A stretch of DNA of 64,000 nt. Source: AG25 sp035518815 (GTDB lineage Bacteria > Gemmatimonadota > Gemmatimonadetes > Gemmatimonadales > GWC2-71-9). This document shows, piece by piece, positions 25,883 through 33,950 of this stretch. How positions within the stretch are numbered: the first letter of the stretch is position 1; each line of letters begins with the position of its first letter. The translations under genes were made by a program, and so were the position numbers. Location: positions 65,594 to 129,593 of the forward strand of contig DATIXG010000082.1 in the NCBI GenBank assembly GCA_035518815.1, written 5' to 3'. The notes beneath the pieces are model-generated. The model saw only the letters and a program-made list of their open reading frames with translations, searched no databases and was not told where the DNA came from.

Positions 25883-26115
25883 AGCTCGACGGCGGAGAAC
25901 TCCCCGAATCGCTCCTGGACGTCCCGCTCGGTCGACTCGAGAAAGATCCAGGTCGTCGCCCGGGACTTGCCCCCACCTACGAAGTGCAGACGGCCCCGTA
26001 CCGCCTGCAGCTCGCCGTCAGGCTCGACCTCCACGAACACGTCCCAGCGCTGGTCTCCGCGCCTCAGCTCGCCCATGTGCTTCGCCCGCTCCTGCCCTGG
26101 AAACGGGGCACTCAT
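25852..26115 (-). CDS. small conserved-looking soluble protein
   Basis: 87 residues from the ATG at 26115; the longer open frame upstream runs antisense to the mqnD gene and is not used. Cytoplasmic, with no signal or membrane segment. It contains RWDVFVEVEPDGELQAVRGR, FVGGGKSRATTWIFLES and FSAVELWHFVASLEG, compatible with a small alpha/beta fold. Its end overlaps the following lipoprotein gene by 31 bases. Its function is unknown. Confidence 0.55.
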   Translation of the reverse strand: MSAPFPGQERAKHMGELRRGDQRWDVFVEVEPDGELQAVRGRLHFVGGGKSRATTWIFLESTERDVQERFGEFSAVELWHFVASLEG

Positions 26116-26157
26116 GGGAGCGAGGCACACATCGGACGATGGGGGACGGGGGCGTGC

Positions 26158-27108
26158 ATGACAGCGAACTCTACCCTCCCACCGGCAATCGTGCCAGTTA
26201 GATTCCCCGCCGCCTGCCGACGCCCGGCGGGCACCACAGGAGGACTCCTGACCACTACCACGCGCACGATCCACGTATCGCACAGCCCAGACGCGGACGA
26301 CGCATTCATGTTCTGGCCGCTTGCGGCTGGACGCATCGATAGCGGCGACCGCCGCTACGTCCATGAGCTGGCCGATATCGAGAGTCTGAACAGGCGCGCG
26401 TTGCGGGGCGAGCTCGAGGTGACTGCGGTGTCGTTGCATGCGTACGCCTACCTCACCGACCGCTATGCGCTGCTCGCGCACGGCGCGAGTATCGGCGACG
26501 GCTACGGCCCTCGCGTGGTCGCCCGCACACCACCGCCTCCGGACCCGAGGACCGCCCTCGCGGGCCGCCTGGTAGCCGTCCCCGGCGAGCTAACCACCGC
26601 GTTCCTCGCGCTGCGCCTCTACCAGCCAGCGGTGCGACACGTGGTCGTCCCCTTCGATCAGATCGAAGACGTCGTCGCCCGAGGAGAGGCGGAGGCCGGG
26701 CTACTCATTCACGAGGGCCAGCTCACCCATCAGGACCGGGGGCTGCACCTGTGGCTGGATACTGGCCAATGGTGGCGCGAGGAAGTCGGTCTCCCGCTCC
26801 CGCTCGGCGGGAACGTGGTCCGCCGCGACCTCGGCGCCGAGCTGACCCAAAACATTGCGCGCGACCTCAAAGCCAGCATCGAGTACGCGCTGTCCCATCG
26901 CGCCGAGGGCCTCGCCTACGCCCAGGGGTTCAGCCGCGGCCTGGACGCGGCGCGCACGGATCGCTTCATCGCGATGTACGTGAACGCATTCACCGTCGAC
27001 TACGGAGCCGTGGGCCGCCAGGCTGTGCGGGAACTGCTCGAGCGCGGCGCGCGGGCGGGAATCCTGCCCCCGCCCAAGGACCTCACGTTCGTGAGTGCCG
27101 GGGCCTAG
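26158..27108 (+). CDS. mqnD: 1,4-dihydroxy-6-naphthoate synthase (MqnD)
   Basis: Converts cyclic dehypoxanthine futalosine to 1,4-dihydroxy-6-naphthoate in the futalosine route to menaquinone. The family opening SHSPDADDAFMFWPL is plain, followed by LEVTAVSLHAYAYL, VPGELTTAFLALRL, AGLLIHEGQLTH and GLPLPLGGNVV, which cover the periplasmic-binding-protein-like fold. From the ATG at 26158 the protein has 316 residues. A CTG at 26248, just after AGGAGG, would give 286 residues, closer to the usual family length, so the start is uncertain. The other mqn genes are not in the window. Confidence 0.92.
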   Translation: MTANSTLPPAIVPVRFPAACRRPAGTTGGLLTTTTRTIHVSHSPDADDAFMFWPLAAGRIDSGDRRYVHELADIESLNRRALRGELEVTAVSLHAYAYLTDRYALLAHGASIGDGYGPRVVARTPPPPDPRTALAGRLVAVPGELTTAFLALRLYQPAVRHVVVPFDQIEDVVARGEAEAGLLIHEGQLTHQDRGLHLWLDTGQWWREEVGLPLPLGGNVVRRDLGAELTQNIARDLKASIEYALSHRAEGLAYAQGFSRGLDAARTDRFIAMYVNAFTVDYGAVGRQAVRELLERGARAGILPPPKDLTFVSAGA

Positions 27109-27168
27109 CCCGCTGGCGTGCGGTGGGACCGGATACCATCTTAGGCCGGCCCCGCAAGGAGTTCGTGA

Positions 27169-28239
27169 GTGGACGAGTCCAGTGCTCCCATCGCCGTGCT
27201 CGTGGTCGACGATGAAGAGCCGATCCGCAACGCCCTCAAGAAGTTCATGGCGCAACAGCAGTTCGAGTCGTACGCCGCAGGGTCGGGGGAGGAAGCCCTC
27301 AATCAGTTGCGACGCCACAAGATCGCGCTGATGCTCTGCGACATCCGCATGCCCGGCACGAGCGGCGTGGATCTCGTCCCGCAAGCGCTCGAGATCGAAC
27401 CCGATCTCGCCATTCTCATGCTCAGCGCGGTGAACGACGCGACCAGCGCCGCCCTCTGCATGCAGCGCGGCGCCATGGACTACCTCACAAAGCCGATCGA
27501 GCTCGCCGACCTCGGGCGGGCGGTGCAACGGGCGCTCAAGCGGCGCGACTCCTTGCTTGAGAGCCGCGAGCTGAATCGCTGGCTCAAAGAAGAAGTCACC
27601 ACGCGCACGGCCGAGCTGCATCGGGAGCGCCAGAAACTCGAGCGCATCTCCGTCGCGACCCTCGAGGCCCTGGTGAATGCCCTCGAAGCGAAGGACCCCT
27701 ACATGCGGGGTCACTCGGCGCGCGTCGCCGATCTCTCGGCCACGATCGCCGCGCAGCTCGGGATGCCGGACGACGAGATCGAGCACGTGCGCGTCGGGGG
27801 CCGGCTGCACGACGTAGGCAAGATCGGGACGCGCGAAGCGGTGCTCAACAAGGAGGGTCCTCTCACCCCCGAGGAATTCGAGCACGTTCAGCAGCACGTC
27901 ATCATCGGCTCCCAGATCCTCGCGCCCCTGCGCCACCTCGAGCACATCATTCCGATGGTCCGCAGCCATCACGAGCGCTGGGACGGCACCGGGTATCCTG
28001 ATGGCTTGCGGGGCGAACAGATCCCGCTCGGCGGCCGGATCATCGGCGCGGCCGAGGTCTTCGACGCCCTCTGCTCCGCGCGCCCGTACCAAGACAAGCT
28101 CACCGCCGATGAGGCCGCCGAGCGTATCGGCGACCTGGCCGGTACAGTAGTCGATCCACGCGTGTACGAGGCCCTCGCGGCCGTGGTCGCCCGGCGCAGC
28201 ACACTCGTCTTTCTCGATGAGGGCGGCGCGAACCCGTAG
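27169..28239 (+). CDS. response regulator with HD-GYP domain (c-di-GMP phosphodiesterase type)
   Basis: 356 residues, GTG start. Residues 8-125 are a receiver domain with D14/D15, phospho-acceptor D58 (LCDIRMPG) and the K in YLTKPI. A linker of charged helix follows (130-160). Residues 160-345 are an HD-GYP domain: GHSARVADLS, RLHDVGKIG (HD at 214-215), SHHERWDGTGYPDGLRGE (GYP at 275-277). It is RpfG-like and expected to hydrolyse cyclic di-GMP when phosphorylated. A partner histidine kinase is not adjacent. AAGGAG lies close before the start. Confidence 0.93.
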   Translation: MDESSAPIAVLVVDDEEPIRNALKKFMAQQQFESYAAGSGEEALNQLRRHKIALMLCDIRMPGTSGVDLVPQALEIEPDLAILMLSAVNDATSAALCMQRGAMDYLTKPIELADLGRAVQRALKRRDSLLESRELNRWLKEEVTTRTAELHRERQKLERISVATLEALVNALEAKDPYMRGHSARVADLSATIAAQLGMPDDEIEHVRVGGRLHDVGKIGTREAVLNKEGPLTPEEFEHVQQHVIIGSQILAPLRHLEHIIPMVRSHHERWDGTGYPDGLRGEQIPLGGRIIGAAEVFDALCSARPYQDKLTADEAAERIGDLAGTVVDPRVYEALAAVVARRSTLVFLDEGGANP

Positions 28240-28254
28240 CCCCGCCCCCTCCTG

Positions 28255-29154
28255 ATGGTCATCGCAGTCACCGGCGCCACCGGATTCGTCGGCCGCCACC
28301 TGGTCGCCACGCTGGTCCAACGGGGCCATCGTGTGCGCGCGCTCGTCCGTGCACCCCGCCGCGCCAGCCTGGCACTACCACGCGAGGTAGACCTCGTCAT
28401 CGGGTCCCTGGACCACCCCGCGGCCCTTACCGCGCTCTGCCAGGGCGCCGAGGCGGTAGCGCATCTGGTGGCGATCATCACAGAGTCCCCGCGGGCGACC
28501 TTCACCGGCGTACATGTCGACGGGACCCGGCAGCTCCTCGACGCGGCTCGCATGGCGGGCGTCGCCCGCATCGTTTACGTCAGCGCGGTGGGAGCGCGCC
28601 CCGACGCCGCCGCCACGCGCTACCACCGCACGAAGTGGCAAGCCGAGGAGCTGGTGCGAGCCTCGCGGCTCTCATCCGCGATCCTCCGCCCGTCACTCAT
28701 CAACGGCCCCGAGAGCGTCCCGATCCGGACGCTCGCGCGCTTGCAGCGCTCGCTGCCCGTCGTGCCGGTGTTCGGGAAGGGCGACTTCCTCATGCAGCCG
28801 GTTTGGATCGGGGATGTAGCGCTGGCGTGCGCGCTTGCGCTCGAGCGACGGGACATCGAGGGGGCGCACGAGCTTGGTGGCCCTGAAGTGATGACGTTCG
28901 AGAACGTGGTCCGGGCCGTCGGTCGCGCTGTGGGCCACGACCGCCCGTTGCTACACATCCCGCTTCCGCTCGCCCGCCTCGCGGCCCGGCTCGCAGACCC
29001 ACTTGGCCCGCTCGCTCCGATCACGAGCGATCAACTCCGGATGCTGGTCGAGGGCAACACCACCCCCGCCAACGCGATCACCTCTGTCTTTGAGATTCAA
29101 CCGGTAGGGTTCGAGGAAGGCTTGCGGCACTTCCTTGGCGTTCCCCCCCCCTAA
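28255..29154 (+). CDS. NDUFA9-like NAD(P)-binding short-chain reductase family protein
   Basis: 299 residues with the Rossmann motif VTGATGFVGRHL at residues 5-16 and a VSAVGARPDAAATRYHRTKW stretch carrying the YxxxK-like YHRTK. This places it in the atypical SDR5/NDUFA9-like group. Members include complex I assembly or accessory subunits and nucleoside-sugar or terpenoid reductases. It lies 15 bases after the HD-GYP gene and probably shares its transcript. The substrate is not predictable. A strong stem-loop sits just after its stop. Confidence 0.85.
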   Translation: MVIAVTGATGFVGRHLVATLVQRGHRVRALVRAPRRASLALPREVDLVIGSLDHPAALTALCQGAEAVAHLVAIITESPRATFTGVHVDGTRQLLDAARMAGVARIVYVSAVGARPDAAATRYHRTKWQAEELVRASRLSSAILRPSLINGPESVPIRTLARLQRSLPVVPVFGKGDFLMQPVWIGDVALACALALERRDIEGAHELGGPEVMTFENVVRAVGRAVGHDRPLLHIPLPLARLAARLADPLGPLAPITSDQLRMLVEGNTTPANAITSVFEIQPVGFEEGLRHFLGVPPP

Positions 29155-29158
29155 AAAA

Positions 29159-29191
29159 CCAAACCCGGGGCCGATAGCTCCCCGGGTTTGG
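29159..29191 (-). terminator. intrinsic terminator (minus strand U-tract)
   Basis: Perfect 12-base arms CCAAACCCGGGG (29159-29170) and CCCCGGGTTTGG (29180-29191) flank a 9-base loop. The six A residues at 29153-29158 read as a T run on the minus strand, so it is best as a terminator for the pseudopilin gene. It may also stop the plus-strand operon. Confidence 0.85.
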
Positions 29192-29315
29192 AGGTCGGGG
29201 GAAGTGGCCGTCACACTTCCGCCGCGACCTTATGTTGCGCTGGTATGGCACCCTGTTAGATGCACACCCCCGGCGGAGCGTCGCACCGCGCTTACAGGTC
29301 GTCGCAAGTCAATAT

Positions 29316-29744
29316 TCACCAACGTTTTATGCGGCCGACACGCGAGGCGGTGATCGTCGCCCCTGCCACGCCGCGCTCGAGCACGATCCGGGTATTGGAG
29401 GCCCCCCACCCCACTCCGAGTGGGCTGAAGGCGATCGCAGGGTTCGATACCGTCGCGGTCACGCCCAGCTGAACAGGGCCAGCCCACCGTTTGAGAGCCT
29501 CCCACGCGTCGCCATTCCAGACATCCAGGCGGAGCGAGTCGGGCGCCACGGAGAGCCTGGCGCGGCGCGCCCCCATGACCGCCGTGTTGCGTGTGATCGC
29601 CAGGGCGGTGGTGAGCTCGGCAGCGGCACGCTCGACCGCGATTCCATCCAGTAACCTGCCCAGCGAGGGCAGGGTGATCATCGTCACAAGCCCCACCACC
29701 GCGAGCGCGACGGCCAACTCGACGAAGGAATACCCCCGGCGCAT
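29316..29744 (-). CDS. type II/IV pseudopilin (GspH/FimT-like), orphan
   Basis: 142 residues from the ATG at 29744, chosen because the type III signal MRRGYSFVELAVALAVVGLV follows directly. The cleavage site is G|YSFVE with Glu at +5 and a hydrophobic helix behind it. The rest (ARLSVAPDSLRLDVWNGDAW, IVLERGVAGATITASRVGR) fits a GspH-like beta-rich head. No prepilin peptidase, ATPase or other pilin gene is nearby, so it is an orphan minor pilin that probably works with a system encoded elsewhere. The 160-base gap after it holds only the terminator. Confidence 0.85.
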   Translation of the reverse strand: MRRGYSFVELAVALAVVGLVTMITLPSLGRLLDGIAVERAAAELTTALAITRNTAVMGARRARLSVAPDSLRLDVWNGDAWEALKRWAGPVQLGVTATVSNPAIAFSPLGVGWGASNTRIVLERGVAGATITASRVGRIKRW

Positions 29745-29945
29745 GGCCGACAAGGTTGCGTGCCCTGCATCACACGCCGTCATCCGAATCATGCCGCGAA
29801 AGGCCTGAAACCCCGAGGAATGCGGGCTAACGCCGTGCCCTGGAAAAGGCTATGTTGTGTCGCGCGAGCGGCTTGGGCCACGGGCACAGCCGCTGCACTT
29901 GCACCGTGCGGGAGCCAACGAGACCTCGGGGAGGACCACAAGGCG

Positions 29946-31211
29946 ATGTCGGTCGGGCCGGTCGAGTTGCAGTCATTGCCGCACGCCATTTTCCTGCAGC
30001 GAGCCGCGCGTTCGCCGCAGGGAAAGGGCGTGGAGTCCCGCTTGGGCCAGGGGGCGTTCTTGGTGCTGCGCCTCATCGACCTGCTGGCGCCGGCGCGCGA
30101 GCCCGTGCATGCCGACGCGTTCACCTACCAGCGCGCGGCGACGGAGCGGTTCTGTCAGGAACTCCGCGCGACGTCCACGGAGGGCTCGCATCTTCAGGGG
30201 CTCGTGTCGAGTGTGGCGGCGGCGCAGGAGGCGGGCGACGTGCGGCTGCTCGCGCCGGCGTTGCTGGCGTACGCTCACTATCTCGAAAACGACCTGCATC
30301 TTCAGGAGGCGCTCGACGTGCTGCAGACCCTGCAGCATGTCGGCGGCGACCGCGTTTCGCACGCGGATCTCGTCGCGCTCGCCCTGCGCGTGGGTCGAGT
30401 GAACCGGAAGCTCAACCGGTTCGACGAAGCGGAGCAGGCGTATGAGGAAGCCGCTACCCTCGCCCTGTCGGCAGGCGACAGGCACGGCGAGCTGCTGAGC
30501 CGCATCGGACGCGTGAACACACTCCTCGGCCGCGGCAATCTGCCGGAAGCCGAACGCCGCTTGGGCGGAATTCTCGCGGATGCGCAGCGCGCCAGCGACC
30601 CGGCAGCGGAAGCGTTGGCGGAGCACTCGCTGGCCACCGTGCTCCAGCATCGAGGCTCGCCCGACGTAGCGTTGCTCCACGCGTGGCGGGCATACGAACT
30701 CTACGACGACGAGGAAGCGCGTCTGCGCGCGTTGGGTGACGTCGGATTGATGCTATTGATGTTGGGGGATGCCCAGGGTGCGGAGCGGGCCCTGGCGCAG
30801 GTAGCGCGAAGGGGCGCGTCGAGCGATATGGTCGCCAACGCACTCGTCGAGCTGATGTACGCGGCGTCCTACCGGCGCGATCAGGTGGCCTTCGCGCGCT
30901 GGCGCGGCCAATGCGAGCGAAAACTCGACGACATGCCACCCAACATTCAGGCGGACTACTATCTGAAGCTCGGGATTGGCGAAGCGCGCTTTGGACAGTT
31001 TGCGCGCGCGCGGAATACGATGGATCGCGCCCTCGCGATCGCGGAGCAAGCCGGCATTCACGAAGCCGTCTTCAAGATCGAGCGAATCAGGAACGGCCTC
31101 CACGCCCTCGAGGAGGAGCAGGTTGCCACCTCGCTCGAGGACGGGGAGCCGGTCGTTCAGAGCGAAGCCGTCAGAGAGGTGTCGGCCTCTGTCGCCCTGC
31201 TCGCGGAATAG
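29946..31211 (+). CDS. tetratricopeptide-repeat protein
   Basis: 421 residues from the ATG at 29946, with GGGGAGG about 12 bases before it. No signal peptide, so cytoplasmic. Several TPR-like helix pairs follow (RLNRFDEAEQAYEEAATLAL-type, RGNLPEAERRLGGILADAQR, FGQFARARNTMDRALAIAEQ). The first 60 residues are non-repeat. Such proteins are scaffolds or regulators; no enzyme motif is present. It is divergent from the pseudopilin gene, and the 200-base gap between their starts holds both promoters; I could not assign them. It ends one base before a convergent small gene. Confidence 0.75.
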   Translation: MSVGPVELQSLPHAIFLQRAARSPQGKGVESRLGQGAFLVLRLIDLLAPAREPVHADAFTYQRAATERFCQELRATSTEGSHLQGLVSSVAAAQEAGDVRLLAPALLAYAHYLENDLHLQEALDVLQTLQHVGGDRVSHADLVALALRVGRVNRKLNRFDEAEQAYEEAATLALSAGDRHGELLSRIGRVNTLLGRGNLPEAERRLGGILADAQRASDPAAEALAEHSLATVLQHRGSPDVALLHAWRAYELYDDEEARLRALGDVGLMLLMLGDAQGAERALAQVARRGASSDMVANALVELMYAASYRRDQVAFARWRGQCERKLDDMPPNIQADYYLKLGIGEARFGQFARARNTMDRALAIAEQAGIHEAVFKIERIRNGLHALEEEQVATSLEDGEPVVQSEAVREVSASVALLAE

Positions 31212-31343
31212 CTAGCGGCAAACGTTGGAGCCGTTCGTGTCGCACTGCGCGCCGTGGGGGCCGGCAACATCGGCGCAGGCGGCAGCGGACAACGCGAACG
31301 AGATAGCGACGAGAGCGAATAGGGCGCGAAGACTGCGGGACAT
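31212..31343 (-). CDS. very small secreted peptide or lipoprotein
   Basis: 43 residues from the ATG at 31343, which has GGAGG 6 bases before it. Nearly half is a signal sequence (ALFALVAISFALSAAAC); the Cys at 23 could be a lipobox, though Leu is absent at -3. The short mature part ADVAGPHGAQCDTNGSNVCR holds two Cys that could pair. Unknown; it is divergent from the AraC-type regulator and could be one of its targets. Confidence 0.5.
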   Translation of the reverse strand: MSRSLRALFALVAISFALSAAACADVAGPHGAQCDTNGSNVCR

Positions 31344-31417
31344 AGGGCCTCCCATAGTCAGGTTGAGAAGAGTTGGGCGTGAACCTCCAAGTTGGCGGAG
31401 CGGCAGGGTTTCGATTA

Positions 31418-31454
31418 GGGCGTTTTTGCGGCACCGAGGGGCGCTTTTGCGACA
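31418..31454 (+). repeat. tandem 16-base direct repeat at 21-base pitch
   Basis: GGGCGTTTTTGCGGCA (31418-31433) and GGGCGCTTTTGCGACA (31439-31454) differ at two positions. The start-to-start distance is 21 bases, two helical turns. AraC-family activators bind tandem half-sites at this spacing on one face of DNA. The second copy ends three bases before the ATG of the AraC-type gene. Confidence 0.65.
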
Positions 31455-31457
31455 TCT

Positions 31458-32264
31458 ATGCTGATCCTGGCAGCGGTCCCGGACGTCCAGCTTCACAAAC
31501 TGCGCCGCGCCGCCGCGACGCGGTTTGCCTTGGCTCGCGCGTTCACCTGGGGAGAAGCCCTGGCCGCGATCCGGAGCCGCCCGGTCGAGCTGGCTGTCGT
31601 CGACCCCCTCCTTGCCGGGACGGCGAGCGCTCAGGAAATCGAGCGGCTCCGCGTACTCTTTCCATCGCTCCCGCTGATTCTCTACACCAGTCTGTCGCCT
31701 GAAACGGCGGCGGTGCTACTCACCCTTGGCCAGCGCGGCATTCGCCACGTCGTGTTCGCACGCTACGACGATCATCCGACGAGGCTACGGGACGTGCTCG
31801 TGCGAGAAGAAGCCCGGGCGGCTTCCCGCCTCTTCCTCGACCAGCTCGCCGGTGCCCTCGCACCTCTGCCGCGGGAGCTGCGCTGGGTGCTGGAGGAAGC
31901 CTTCCAGGCCCCGGAGCGCGTGCAGACGGTGGGGCAGATTGCCGCCCGTGCCCGTGTGGACCGGCGTACCTGCGAGCGCTGGTTCACGCGCATCGGGTTG
32001 CCGAGCCCCCGGCACTTCCTCGCCGCGGCACGGGTGCTGTACGCCCACCGCTTGCTCCAGGACCCCGGGTTCACCGTTGAAGACGTCGCGCAGCGTCTCG
32101 GGTACGCGCAGGTGAAGACTCTGCAACAGCATGCCCGCGCCTACCTCGGTTTGACCGCTGGGGAGATGCGCCTGTCTCTGTCGCCCGGCGACGCGCTGGA
32201 GCGGGTCGCACAGCGCTTCCTCGCCGCGCCCAGTGCCGTCGCCGTGGCGCTGGGGGCGTCGTGA
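31458..32264 (+). CDS. AraC-type regulator with receiver-like N-terminal domain
   Basis: 268 residues. The N-terminal 110 residues have a receiver-like alternation (AVVDPLLAG, LILYTSLSP) but lack the acidic pair and have Asp at only one likely site, so phosphorylation is doubtful. Residues about 150-255 are an AraC-type double helix-turn-helix (TVGQIAARARVDRRTCERWF, then TVEDVAQRLGYAQVKTLQQH). The start has no clear Shine-Dalgarno and may be leaderless. The direct repeat upstream suggests autoregulation. Its stop overlaps the next gene (GTGA). Confidence 0.75.
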   Translation: MLILAAVPDVQLHKLRRAAATRFALARAFTWGEALAAIRSRPVELAVVDPLLAGTASAQEIERLRVLFPSLPLILYTSLSPETAAVLLTLGQRGIRHVVFARYDDHPTRLRDVLVREEARAASRLFLDQLAGALAPLPRELRWVLEEAFQAPERVQTVGQIAARARVDRRTCERWFTRIGLPSPRHFLAAARVLYAHRLLQDPGFTVEDVAQRLGYAQVKTLQQHARAYLGLTAGEMRLSLSPGDALERVAQRFLAAPSAVAVALGAS

Positions 32265-32668
32265 CGCCCCCCCAACCCCTTCCCACAGTCCTCATCGTCG
32301 ACGACGAAGCGCCGGTGCGCCGCGTACTCGAGCGCATGCTGAGCCGGGGCGGGTATCGGGTGCTCAGTACCGGCAGCGCGGAAGCCGCCTATGCGTTGCT
32401 CGAGGCTGAGACGGCCGACGCCCTACTGCTCGACATTCACCTTCCGACGATGTCGGGCCTTGCGTTGTATCTGGCCATCGTGCATCGCTGGCCGGCGCTC
32501 CAAGGACGCATCGCGATCATGACCGGCGACGCCGACGCGTTCGAGGTGCGCAACTGGCTGGATCATCATCGCTGCGTGGTGCTGCGGAAGCCATTCGACA
32601 TCGGCGAGATCTCCGCCTGGCTCGCGACAGTCCTGCGAGTTCAGCAACGGGAGCTGGGTAACGGCTGA
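32261..32668 (+). CDS. single-domain response regulator (receiver only)
   Basis: 135 residues, GTG start overlapping the AraC-type stop. It is a complete receiver domain: acidic pair D14/D15 (IVDDEAPV), phospho-acceptor D58 (LLLDIHLPTMSG), T/S switch in IAIMTGDAD and Lys in VLRKPFDI. No output domain, so it works by protein contact, perhaps with the preceding degenerate-receiver AraC protein. No histidine kinase is in the window. Confidence 0.9.
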   Translation: MTPPQPLPTVLIVDDEAPVRRVLERMLSRGGYRVLSTGSAEAAYALLEAETADALLLDIHLPTMSGLALYLAIVHRWPALQGRIAIMTGDADAFEVRNWLDHHRCVVLRKPFDIGEISAWLATVLRVQQRELGNG

Positions 32669-32671
32669 CCG

Positions 32672-33310
32672 ATGACGGGAGCCCCTCAGCACGACCCGCT
32701 CCATGTCCTGCGCGAGTACCGTAACCTCGCTCCCTGGAATTTGCGCGACCTCGCGGCCCTCGTCGGCGCCATCCTCGACGCCTCCGCGATCACACCCATC
32801 AACGCCGCCGCCCGCGCGCAGCCGAGTGAGCGCACCATCCGGTTCTACGTTACCAAGGGGCTGGTGAGCCCTCCGGAAGGGCGGGGGACGGCGGCCACCT
32901 ATTCCTACCGCCACTTCCTCCAATTGCTGTGCATCAAGCTCCGGCAGATGGAGGGCGGCACGCTCGCGGCAATCACCAAGGAGATGCAGAACCAGACCGG
33001 GGACGTGCTCGAGCGGCGCGCGGCCCAGACCCTGGGCGCGTCCCTGCCCCTGCCCGACCGCCTCCCGCTGGCGAGCCCCGGCGGGCCGCCGCGCGGCCGG
33101 TCCGGGCGGGCGCTCACCGCGTGGATGGCCAAGGATGCGGGACGCGACGCGGCGGACCCGAGTACGTGGCGGCGGATTCCCCTGGCTCGCGGCCTCGAGC
33201 TGCACGTCGAGTCGGGGACTCCCCTCGCCCGGCTTGGCCCGGGCGACGCCGCCATCGCGGACGCGGTGCGCCAGGCCGTTGCCAAACTCATCCCGCAGGG
33301 CTCGACATAG
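32672..33310 (+). CDS. MerR-like regulator
   Basis: 212 residues. Residues 45-100 carry a MerR-type winged helix (SERTIRFYVTKGLVSPPEGR, then TYSYRHFLQLLCIKLRQMEG) with the typical R-Y/F-Y pattern. The N-terminus adds about 45 residues, and the C-terminal part (130-212) is Pro/Gly/Arg-rich with a small beta-like end (GLELHVESGTPL), perhaps a sensor. No metal-binding cysteines are visible, so a metal-responsive function is unlikely. It follows the receiver gene by 3 bases and precedes lemA by 55. Confidence 0.75.
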   Translation: MTGAPQHDPLHVLREYRNLAPWNLRDLAALVGAILDASAITPINAAARAQPSERTIRFYVTKGLVSPPEGRGTAATYSYRHFLQLLCIKLRQMEGGTLAAITKEMQNQTGDVLERRAAQTLGASLPLPDRLPLASPGGPPRGRSGRALTAWMAKDAGRDAADPSTWRRIPLARGLELHVESGTPLARLGPGDAAIADAVRQAVAKLIPQGST

Positions 33311-33365
33311 CACGACACGCATCGGGAGCGGTTGCGCCGCACGACCATCAACGTGGGAGCGAGTG

Positions 33366-33950
33366 ATGCCGTCCTGGATTCTGCTGATCCTCATCGTAGC
33401 CGTGGCGCTGTGGGTCGTCGCCGCGTACAACGGCCTGGTGTCCCTCAAGAACCAGACCGCGAACGCGTTCAAGCAGATCGACGTCCAGCTCAAGCGCCGT
33501 CACGACCTCGTGCCGAACCTCGTGAATGCGGTGCGCGGAGCGATGGAGTTCGAAAAAGGCACGCTCGAGGCCGTGATCCAAGCGCGCAATCAGGCGGTCA
33601 AGGTCAACACGGGCGGGCCGGACGCGGTCAAGCAGATCAGCCAGGCCGAAAACGCGTTGTCGGCGGCGCTCTCCCGCCTCATGGTCGTGGTCGAGCAGTA
33701 TCCGCAGCTCAAAGCCACGGGCAACATCGGCCAGCTGCAGGAAGAGCTGACGTCGACCGAGAACAAGGTCGCGTTCGCGCGCCAGCTCTACAACGACACG
33801 GCCACGCTCTACAACACGAAGCAGCAGCAGTTTCCGACGTCGCTGGTCGCGGGACTGGCGCACGCGGAGCCCGCGACCCTGTGGGAGATCGTTGACAGCG
33901 CGGAGCGCGCGGTGCCGCAGGTCGATCTGTCGATGAAGCCGAAATCGTGA
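33366..33950 (+). CDS. LemA family protein
   Basis: 194 residues from the ATG at 33366. One N-terminal membrane helix (ILLILIVAVALWVVAAYNGL) is followed by the LemA helical bundle: KNQTANAFKQIDVQLKRRHD, LVPNLVNAVRGAMEFEKGTL. The family function is not settled; genetic links are to HtpX-like proteases, as here. Coupled to the next gene by a GTGA overlap. A helical coiled-coil domain is expected on one side of the membrane. Confidence 0.92.
   Translation: MPSWILLILIVAVALWVVAAYNGLVSLKNQTANAFKQIDVQLKRRHDLVPNLVNAVRGAMEFEKGTLEAVIQARNQAVKVNTGGPDAVKQISQAENALSAALSRLMVVVEQYPQLKATGNIGQLQEELTSTENKVAFARQLYNDTATLYNTKQQQFPTSLVAGLAHAEPATLWEIVDSAERAVPQVDLSMKPKS

Noticed and set aside
26701..28329. 542-codon minus-strand open frame over mqnD and the HD-GYP gene
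   Set aside because: Both plus-strand genes are unmistakable; the opposite frame is a GC-driven shadow without domains.
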